A DNA stretch of 37,654 nucleotides from Perkinsus marinus ATCC 50983 (Eukaryota > Perkinsozoa > Perkinsida > Perkinsidae): the NCBI RefSeq assembly GCF_000006405.1, contig NW_003201550.1:32387-70040 (forward strand), given 5' to 3'. A model generated the notes under the pieces. The model was not told the origin of the DNA. It worked only from the letters and a program-made list of their open reading frames with translations, and did no database searches. This document shows, piece after piece, positions 31,409-37,654 of this stretch (position 1 is the first letter of the stretch; every line of letters starts with the position of its first letter). The position numbers were made by a program, and so were the translations under genes.

Positions 31409-32124
31409 TGACGTTTTTTCCCAAGGCTACCAATCGCCTTCTATTATAGTCGGCAATATGCCACGAGGCTCTAGCATCAAAAACCTCAATTAGAAAGTTT
31501 TTTCTCTCCTTTTGTAGCTGCTCAGTCGATAGCTTGCCATTACAACACCCCGTATCGACATATAATAGTTTTGGTACATTAGGTCCGTGCCGTTGGAGGA
31601 GCTCTTCCATTTCTGACTTCATCCATATCCTGCCAACGTCAGAGACAACGTAATAGCCAAGTATCCAACTTCCGTCTCTCACAGTGATTGTCAGTGATTG
31701 TGTGCCTACATAAATAGCAAGCTCCCGTCGTCCATATCAGCCAGCTATTTTTTACCTGTTTCTCCCTTAGATACGTCTATCTTTGTGCGTGTCACGACTT
31801 TCCTTTGGTTGTCGATGGCGATGGCTGTTGTAGAGATTAGAGCTGCCGGCTCTCTCCTCAAATCGTCGCGATTTCGGTCATAGTCCACCAAGATAGACTT
31901 GTAACAGTGCCGGTGATTTAGCGACATATTCCTCTGGTTGGGGGGGAAAGGTTCGAAGCTCCCAGCCAGTTTAAGAGCCAGACTGGCTGCCGCGACGTTT
32001 TTTTTCGTACTCCCTCTTCCTCGCAACATACTCGGACGTTATGGTAGCCCTGATTTGTTCCTCGAGGACCTTAGCTCCCACTCCCATACGGAGAGCCAGT
32101 ATAAGCTCTTTACACACCGACATG
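31409..32124 (-). pseudogene. DDE-type transposase-like gene, one 50-nt intron, 3' end cut off
   Basis: From ATG at 32124 the minus strand reads a helical stretch (KELILALRMGVGAKVLEEQI, EYVARKREYEKK). A shift in the eight-base T run at 31998-32005 is needed to go on into FEPFPPNQRNMSLNHRHCYK and AIAIDNQRKVVTRT. A GT-AG intron (31755-31706, 50 nt) joins KGETG to TQSLTITVRDGSWILGYYVV, then VPKLLYVDTGCC; DNQRKVV and YVDTGCC resemble the first two Asp blocks of a DDE transposase of the type often found as uncharacterised proteins in animals and protists. The gene ends abruptly where the long repeat begins (31408). Family assignment is tentative. Confidence 0.55.
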
Positions 32125-32309
32125 GCACTTCCCGACACGATGGAAGGGAAGTCTCTCAGTCAGAGTGGCACGGTAAGATGGCTCGAAGAACAAGCAATGA
32201 GCCCCGCAACTTCTACATTTCAGGTCGATCCCGATAAGGTAGCATGGTCATCTTCGTCCGAGATACGGCGTTCGACACGGGGTGAACAATTTTTTCCAAC
32301 GCTTCCATT

Positions 32310-32600
32310 TTCAACACATGAGTAATCTCAACACATGTGTAGTTATTGCTACCACAAAGTGGTAGTTTATGATACTTTGGACCGCGTGGAGTTATTTAAA
32401 CACTTTCATTTGCAACACGTTCAGGTGGTGGGAATGACCACGCCACTACCAGTCATTTTCAACACAGGTGTTGAAAATATCCACAATAGCAGCGGTCATT
32501 TTCAACACATGCAGGTGTTGAAAAGACCTACAGCAGTAGTGGTTCTCTTCAACACATACAGGTGTTCAAAATACTGAGATTACCAGTGGTAACTCCAAGC
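32310..32600. repeat. Array of related stem-loops (TTTTCAACAC / GTGTTGAAAA)
   Basis: Perfect hairpins ATTTTCAACAC-AG-GTGTTGAAAAT (32455-32478) and TTTTCAACAC-ATGCAG-GTGTTGAAAA (32499-32524), a near-perfect copy at about 32549-32572, and half-sites TTTTCAACACATG near 32310. CTACCAC-AAA-GTGGTAG (32349-32365) and TTACCA-G-TGGTAA (about 32580) flank them. Stem sequence is shared while loops differ. Confidence 0.8.
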
Positions 32601-32700
32601 ACATGCAGTATTCAGCATGCTAGCTGGCAGCTCACCGAATTCAATTTTTTGAATGATGCAGAACATGTCGTCAAAGAAGTGAACGCAGAAGTTAGGGGTG

Positions 32701-32957
32701 ATTTTCCAAGCCTTGGAAAATTCAGACACATCAGAAGGACTACGGACGCACGAGACAAACCAGGGGTACTTGGATACTACTAGATACTGTTAACAGGATA
32801 CGATTAGTACGGTAATATCATACTAGGGTCGTTCGTCCTGTGGTACAGGACGTGCGAAATTGATCCGTAAGGAGCCACTTAGTCGAATAGTGACTCAATT
32901 ACGTTAACTGATGAGTTTGAAGGTTTGATTACCAAACCTTCAAACTAATCAGTTGAC
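32701..32957. repeat. Three further hairpins including a 24-bp stem
   Basis: ATTTTCCAAG-C-CTTGGAAAAT (32701-32721); CGTCCTGT-GGT-ACAGGACG (32834-32852); and a long hairpin at 32903-32957 with arms GTTAACTGAT.AGTTTGAAGG and its complement around the loop ATTAC, with one mismatch and one wobble pair. Confidence 0.8.
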
Positions 32958-32959
32958 TT

Positions 32960-33586
32960 CTCGAACTCACGCTAGCTTGCGGTTGCGGGACCCGCCAGGG
33001 GGGTCCAAGTCGACTGGGTGCACAGCAAGGGCCTTAAACCTTTTAAGGAAGTCGAACGGTCTCTTTCGTCCTTGGACAATCTTGACTGATGTGCCGTGAG
33101 GTGCAACCGGACAACTAGCAGCTGGCCGTACTGTGGTTTGTTTAATTTCTCACTCTGCCCTCATCACGAAGCAAACATGATAGCATTGCCCCGACTGGCA
33201 GTACATTGAGCAAGTGCATGCCCAGTGGACATTGTCCACATACCGCGCGGATTGCACAGCGTACGGATAAACTTGACTTCGTAGATGGAGCAGACTTGTC
33301 GCAACCAGTCCTCAACGCTTCTCTTACCTCTACACCTCGAGAAACTACGGTCGCTGCATCAAGAGTTCTCGACGGATGGGATGAGCTCGTAACGTAATAA
33401 TGCTGCCCAGGGCTGAGAATCCAGCGTAGAGCGACATGTCTTGCTGGAGAAGGCGCTTGTAAAAATAGCATTGAGGGAGCTAGCGATTGTGAGCGATAGG
33501 TCAAATAATTCTTCTCCGCTGTCGATGCGGCGGTCTTCTAAGGTGCCCGTTTGAAGGGCAGCATTCCGAAATATTATTATCGAATC
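32960..33586. other. About 0.6 kb without a supported gene
   Basis: Short open frames only, no domain recognised. Confidence 0.5.
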
Positions 33587-34462
33587 TCACACACTGTCTG
33601 ACACACAGACAAAACGATCACAGTACATAGGAAGAAGATCTGACGCCCCGAATAAGCTGGTGTCACAGGATGTTTTCATGTACTTGCGAGCGACTTTGGG
33701 TACTTTAGCATCCGTAGTGATAGCTCGGAGGTACCCATCATAGGCTCTTTGATCTGGAGCCGTCATAAGTTGGCTTGTTAACTTGCGGAACTTTTTGGCC
33801 GATTTAATCAGATGAAACCGGCATACGCCATACCACGGCCGCCGTGGGACCGTCCGTAGGGGGATAATGAAAATAACCAAACTTGCAATCTCGTAGTTCT
33901 TCAACAGCTTGTGGCTCTTAGACAAGAGCTCGGTTTTTATAATGTTAGCTATCTTTATCAACACAAGTATGTGTTGTAAGGAACATCATTAAAAGCAATA
34001 AGCTTCACCACCAAAACGTTGATGGGAAGAAAAGTTAGACCACTCCGTAACACAAAGAAAGTGATGAAATTGACCACTTATGTGGTGAAGAAACACGTGT
34101 TGGAAACTATCCCAGTGACAAACAACGATTTTCCCGATGGGCACGCTTGTAGGACTATAGATGTAGAGGTCGATAAACCCCTTGCGAATTTGCCATCCTA
34201 TCATATCTCTAACATCGGCCACAGTGAGACCCTCAGGCTTTCTCGGCATAGCAGCACTTAGCTCCTTGGACACTTCCCGCTCCAGATTGGTCTCAGCGAT
34301 ACTAGTGACAGGACCAGCACCACCAATCGTCGCTTTGGCGTCGATTGAGGGCTCGGGTGTTTTGGTGTCGTCCTTGACCGTATGGTGGTAACCGCGTTCA
34401 CAGCCACGAGCTTCCTTAGGTTTGAAGGGTCCGGGAGAAAAACAACTGCAAAAAAGGGGCAA
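33587..34462 (-). pseudogene. Possible second MULE-like transposase relic
   Basis: Two minus-strand frames. The upstream one (34462-33989) has EVSKELSAAMPRKPEGLTVA and DMIGWQIRKGFIDLYIYSP. The downstream one (33964-33587) has VCRFHLIKSAKKFRKLTSQL, like the C-x-F-H stretch after the MULE core, then AYDGYLRAITTDAKVPK. The frames do not join without a break or an intron that I could not define. It is weaker than the relic at 4715-6987. Confidence 0.35.
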
Positions 34463-34531
34463 AAGTAAAGAAGGAAAAGGAGGGAGGGAAAGGGAACAAA
34501 GAAGGAAGAAAAAGAGAGAGCAGAGAAGGCG
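34431..34531. other. Purine-rich tract next to the tRNA array
   Basis: About 100 nt that are almost all A/G on the plus strand, ending 30 bp before the first array unit. Such tracts can form triplex DNA; no function is shown. Confidence 0.7.
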
Positions 34532-34585
34532 ACGGTCGGTCGCGGGTAATGGCCCGGGAGTATTTTATTTGATATTCCGGCTACG

Positions 34586-34675
34586 CTGAACAATGTTGAA
34601 TTATCAAAATGGCCGAACTTTCTCTCAACTAGTTGATCCTCTCGATAATTTTATAGCTCTCTCAACATTGTTCAG
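34586..34675 (+). ncRNA. Long stem element in the array spacer, unit 1
   Basis: CTGAACAATGTTGA (34586-34599) and its exact complement TCAACATTGTTCAG (34662-34675) enclose about 60 nt, inside which ATTATC pairs with GATAAT and TCAACTAGTTGA is palindromic. It repeats at 35661-35750 and 36736-36825. It could be a small RNA gene or a cruciform-forming spacer; no known RNA family recognised. Confidence 0.4.
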
Positions 34676-35075
34676 GCGGGAAAAGGTCAAGCGTGTTTCG
34701 ATCTCGTCATTAACTGCTAAGTTTATCGCAAAATGAGCTTTCTGAGCAACTACCCGTTACCCCCGCTAGAGAGTGACTGGTGACACGAAATGAGTGAAAA
34801 AGGACAAGAGTATGCCTCCGCCTGTCTGTCCTTGAACAGTAGTATCACCAATCACCAACGCATAGAAGAATCTCATGCGTAGCTCCACCCGTTGCGCGTT
34901 TAGTATCGCTCGAGTACATAAATCTGCCGACTCAATTACTTGCTACGCATTCCCTCGTTCTCCTCCCATTCAAAGGATGGTCTCGTATGGACAGCTAGAG
35001 ACCACTAATCGTCCTAGGATACCACATGCATAACAAGAGTTCAACTGAGTATCCGTATAGTCGACCGTTCATTCG

Positions 35076-35148
35076 GCCCGTCTAGCTCAGTCGGTAGAGC
35101 GCAAGGCTCTTAACCTTGTGGTCGTGGGTTCGAGCCCCACGGTGGGTG
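35076..35148 (+). tRNA. tRNA-Lys-CTT: tRNA-Lys(CTT), unit 1
   Basis: 73 nt. Acceptor GCCCGTC pairs with GGTGGGT (three G-U pairs); D arm GCTC/GAGC; anticodon stem CAAGG/CCTTG with loop CTCTTAA, anticodon CTT; T arm GTGGG-TTCGAGC-CCCAC; discriminator G. The next TTTT on the coding strand is not met until after tRNA-Asn. Confidence 0.97.
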
Positions 35149-35160
35149 TAGTTTATCAAA

Positions 35161-35307
35161 TGAACTTTATGTTCACGGCCCATTAGCGCAGTGGGCAAAA
35201 TTGTCAATTTGAATATTATAGCATTCTGCTCCGGTGAGATGACCTAAGGTCATGACCGAAGGAAATTGACTCATGTGAGTCTTCAAGGAGAACAACTTGA
35301 GGAGTTG
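35161..35307 (+). ncRNA. Candidate structured RNA between tRNA-Lys and tRNA-Asn, unit 1
   Basis: Consecutive hairpins fill 147 nt: TGAAC-TTTAT-GTTCA (35161-35175); GCCCA...TGGGC (35178-35196); AAATT-GTC-AATTT (35198-35210); AGCA-TTC-TGCT (35220-35230); CGGT-GAG-ATGACC-TAA-GGTCAT-G-ACCG (35232-35258); GACTCA-TG-TGAGTC (35268-35281); CAAC...GTTG (35293-35307). The segment TTAGCGCAGTGGGC matches a Pol III A box, but no full tRNA fold is possible. A TTGATGA just before tRNA-Asn resembles a snoRNA C box; no D box was found. It is unproven as an RNA. Confidence 0.45.
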
Positions 35308-35322
35308 ATGAAATATGTTGTT

Positions 35323-35395
35323 GCTCCGCTAGCTCAGTAGGCAGAGCGTGTGGCTGTTAACCACAAGGTCGGTGGTTCGAACCCATCGTGGAGCG
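35323..35395 (+). tRNA. tRNA-Asn-GTT: tRNA-Asn(GTT), unit 1
   Basis: 73 nt. Acceptor GCTCCGC/GTGGAGC; D arm GCTC/GAGC; anticodon stem TGTGG/CCACA, loop CTGTTAA, anticodon GTT; T arm GGTGG-TTCGAAC-CCATC; discriminator G. A T5 terminator follows at 35410-35414. Confidence 0.97.
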
Positions 35396-35409
35396 CTTGA
35401 TGAGATCAC

Positions 35410-35414
35410 TTTTT
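35410..35414 (+). terminator. Pol III terminator after tRNA-Asn, unit 1
   Basis: TTTTT 15 bp after tRNA-Asn. It is the first run of four or more T since the start of tRNA-Lys at 35076. It recurs at 36485-36489 and 37560-37564. Confidence 0.75.
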
Positions 35415-35550
35415 GAATTCGAACACGTGTAGACGACTAATTCTCGCATTCACCGCGCTATACATGTAGCAAAGACGCACCAGTGGTGACTAAAATGAAA
35501 TTCAAATGCTTTCGGGAAGCAGAGGATATCTCGGTGACATGCAAGGTTGA

Positions 35551-35633
35551 CCGGCAATAGCTCAGTTGGTAGAGCGTCCGACTGTAGTGATAAAGTAATC
35601 GGATGGTCCCTGGTTCGATTCCGGGTTGCCGGA
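35551..35633 (+). tRNA. tRNA-Tyr-GTA: tRNA-Tyr(GTA) with 10-nt intron, unit 1
   Basis: 83 nt. Acceptor CCGGCAA/TTGCCGG; D arm GCTC/GAGC; anticodon stem TCCGA/TCGGA enclosing 17 nt that start CTGTA, so anticodon GTA with about 10 nt of intron after position 37, as in most eukaryotic tRNA-Tyr; T arm CCTGG-TTCGATT-CCGGG; discriminator A. TTTT at 35638-35641 is its terminator. Confidence 0.96.
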
Positions 35634-35637
35634 AGTA

Positions 35638-35641
35638 TTTT
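35638..35641 (+). terminator. Pol III terminator after tRNA-Tyr, unit 1
   Basis: TTTT five bases after the tRNA end. It also marks the start of the next unit; the same motif is at 36713-36716. Confidence 0.7.
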
Positions 35642-36150
35642 ATTTGATATTCCGGCTACGCTGAACAATGTTGAATTATCAAAATGGCCGAACTTTCTCT
35701 CAACTAGTTGATCCTCTCGATAATTTTATAGCTCTCTCAACATTGTTCAGGCGGGAAAAGGTCAAGCGTGTTTCGATCTCGTCATTAACTGCTAAGTTTA
35801 TCGCAAAATGAGCTTTCTGAGCAACTACCCGTTACCCCCGCTAGAGAGTGACTGGTGACACGAAATGAGTGAAAAAGGACAAGAGTATGCCTCCGCCTGT
35901 CTGTCCTTGAACAGTAGTATCACCAATCACCAACGCATAGAAGAATCTCATGCGTAGCTCCACCCGTTGCGCGTTTAGTATCGCTCGAGTACATAAATCT
36001 GCCGACTCAATTACTTGCTACGCATTCCCTCGTTCTCCTCCCATTCAAAGGATGGTCTCGTATGGACAGCTAGAGACCACTAATCGTCCTAGGATACCAC
36101 ATGCATAACAAGAGTTCAACTGAGTATCCGTATAGTCGACCGTTCATTCG

Positions 36151-36223
36151 GCCCGTCTAGCTCAGTCGGTAGAGCGCAAGGCTCTTAACCTTGTGGTCGT
36201 GGGTTCGAGCCCCACGGTGGGTG
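36151..36223 (+). tRNA. tRNA-Lys-CTT: tRNA-Lys(CTT), unit 2
   Basis: Identical to the unit 1 gene, 1075 bp downstream. Confidence 0.97.
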
Positions 36224-36235
36224 TAGTTTATCAAA

Positions 36236-36382
36236 TGAACTTTATGTTCACGGCCCATTAGCGCAGTGGGCAAAATTGTCAATTTGAATATTATAGCATT
36301 CTGCTCCGGTGAGATGACCTAAGGTCATGACCGAAGGAAATTGACTCATGTGAGTCTTCAAGGAGAACAACTTGAGGAGTTG
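36236..36382 (+). ncRNA. Candidate structured RNA, unit 2
   Basis: Same hairpin series as at 35161-35307. Confidence 0.45.
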
Positions 36383-36397
36383 ATGAAATATGTTGTT

Positions 36398-36470
36398 GCT
36401 CCGCTAGCTCAGTAGGCAGAGCGTGTGGCTGTTAACCACAAGGTCGGTGGTTCGAACCCATCGTGGAGCG
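36398..36470 (+). tRNA. tRNA-Asn-GTT: tRNA-Asn(GTT), unit 2
   Basis: Identical to the unit 1 gene; T5 follows at 36485-36489. Confidence 0.97.
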
Positions 36471-36625
36471 CTTGATGAGATCACTTTTTGAATTCGAACA
36501 CGTGTAGACGACTAATTCTCGCATTCACCGCGCTATACATGTAGCAAAGACGCACCAGTGGTGACTAAAATGAAATTCAAATGCTTTCGGGAAGCAGAGG
36601 ATATCTCGGTGACATGCAAGGTTGA

Positions 36626-36708
36626 CCGGCAATAGCTCAGTTGGTAGAGCGTCCGACTGTAGTGATAAAGTAATCGGATGGTCCCTGGTTCGATTCCGGG
36701 TTGCCGGA
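36626..36708 (+). tRNA. tRNA-Tyr-GTA: tRNA-Tyr(GTA) with intron, unit 2
   Basis: Identical to the unit 1 gene, including the intron. Confidence 0.96.
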
Positions 36709-37225
36709 AGTATTTTATTTGATATTCCGGCTACGCTGAACAATGTTGAATTATCAAAATGGCCGAACTTTCTCTCAACTAGTTGATCCTCTCGATAATT
36801 TTATAGCTCTCTCAACATTGTTCAGGCGGGAAAAGGTCAAGCGTGTTTCGATCTCGTCATTAACTGCTAAGTTTATCGCAAAATGAGCTTTCTGAGCAAC
36901 TACCCGTTACCCCCGCTAGAGAGTGACTGGTGACACGAAATGAGTGAAAAAGGACAAGAGTATGCCTCCGCCTGTCTGTCCTTGAACAGTAGTATCACCA
37001 ATCACCAACGCATAGAAGAATCTCATGCGTAGCTCCACCCGTTGCGCGTTTAGTATCGCTCGAGTACATAAATCTGCCGACTCAATTACTTGCTACGCAT
37101 TCCCTCGTTCTCCTCCCATTCAAAGGATGGTCTCGTATGGACAGCTAGAGACCACTAATCGTCCTAGGATACCACATGCATAACAAGAGTTCAACTGAGT
37201 ATCCGTATAGTCGACCGTTCATTCG

Positions 37226-37298
37226 GCCCGTCTAGCTCAGTCGGTAGAGCGCAAGGCTCTTAACCTTGTGGTCGTGGGTTCGAGCCCCACGGTGGGTG
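37226..37298 (+). tRNA. tRNA-Lys-CTT: tRNA-Lys(CTT), unit 3
   Basis: Identical to the unit 1 gene, 2150 bp downstream. Confidence 0.97.
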
Positions 37299-37310
37299 TA
37301 GTTTATCAAA

Positions 37311-37457
37311 TGAACTTTATGTTCACGGCCCATTAGCGCAGTGGGCAAAATTGTCAATTTGAATATTATAGCATTCTGCTCCGGTGAGATGACCTAAGGT
37401 CATGACCGAAGGAAATTGACTCATGTGAGTCTTCAAGGAGAACAACTTGAGGAGTTG
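37311..37457 (+). ncRNA. Candidate structured RNA, unit 3
   Basis: Same hairpin series as at 35161-35307. Confidence 0.45.
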
Positions 37458-37472
37458 ATGAAATATGTTGTT

Positions 37473-37545
37473 GCTCCGCTAGCTCAGTAGGCAGAGCGTG
37501 TGGCTGTTAACCACAAGGTCGGTGGTTCGAACCCATCGTGGAGCG
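37473..37545 (+). tRNA. tRNA-Asn-GTT: tRNA-Asn(GTT), unit 3
   Basis: Identical to the unit 1 gene. The tRNA-Tyr of this unit lies beyond the window end. Confidence 0.97.
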
Positions 37546-37654
37546 CTTGATGAGATCACTTTTTGAATTCGAACACGTGTAGACGACTAATCTCGCATTC
37601 ACGCGCTATACATGTAGCAAAGACGCACCAGTGGTGACTAAAATGAAATTCAAA

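Larger units (their letters stand above)
34561..37654 (+). repeat. tRNA tandem array, 1075-bp unit, 2.9 copies
   Basis: Units 34561-35635 and 35636-36710 look identical by eye; the third (36711-37654) is cut by the window end. Each unit: about 515 bp spacer with a 14-bp stem element, tRNA-Lys(CTT), hairpin block, tRNA-Asn(GTT), spacer, tRNA-Tyr(GTA). The left boundary falls exactly where a preceding tRNA-Tyr would end. Tandem tRNA units of this kind are known from Entamoeba. Confidence 0.95.

Noticed and set aside
34561-34700. Spliced-leader RNA or a spliceosomal snRNA in the array spacer
   Set aside because: I looked for the dinoflagellate/Perkinsus leader sequence and for U1, U2, U4, U5 and U6 core motifs in the spacer; none is present.
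35450-35668. Minus-strand 72-codon open frame, repeated at 36525-36743
   Set aside because: It is antisense to tRNA-Tyr; identical copies reflect the tandem array, not a protein gene.

Overview
The window is nuclear DNA from a eukaryote. It has GT-AG introns of only about 34-78 nt, tRNA genes with internal A and B boxes (tRNA-Tyr carries an intron), and a dense load of transposable elements. Codon use, tiny introns and element types fit a protist; an alveolate such as Perkinsus is my best guess, but no diagnostic marker (for example a spliced-leader gene) is present, so the assignment is weak.

Layout. Positions 1-1343 (minus) hold the clearest host gene, a five-exon NUDIX hydrolase that runs off the left edge. 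A small FLYWCH zinc-finger ORF lies at 2364-2708. Positions 4715-6987 (minus) are a decayed Mutator-like (MULE) transposase gene with a zinc-binding N-terminus, remnants of the DDE core, a SWIM finger and a spliced acidic tail. Positions 8447-12525 (minus) are an old, broken LTR retrotransposon with about 180-bp LTRs.

The centre (about 13.99-25.35 kb) is a three-level nest. An old DIRS-type (tyrosine-recombinase) retroelement on the minus strand has its RNase H region split by a second tyrosine-recombinase element (15276-24471). That second element has split direct repeats in the order A1-body-B1-A2-B2. It is in turn split by a young, whole-looking LTR retrotransposon (16338-22121) with LTRs identical by eye, a 5-bp target duplication and one 1766-codon gag-pol ORF whose start lies inside the 5' LTR. 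A 73-74-bp minisatellite lies in the body of the middle element.

Positions 25.4-34.5 kb are gene-poor: tRNA-like relics, a pair of about 706-bp direct repeats around a retroelement integrase relic, a DDE-type transposase gene with a 50-nt intron, an array of perfect stem-loops (32.3-32.96 kb), and a possible second MULE relic.

Positions 34561-37654 are a head-to-tail tandem array with a 1075-bp unit (two full copies and one cut by the window end). Each unit carries tRNA-Lys(CTT), a block of consecutive short hairpins, tRNA-Asn(GTT) and tRNA-Tyr(GTA, with intron). There is no Pol III terminator between Lys and Asn, which suggests a polycistronic transcript. Clusters of short perfect stem-loops recur in non-coding DNA across the window and are the least explained structural feature.
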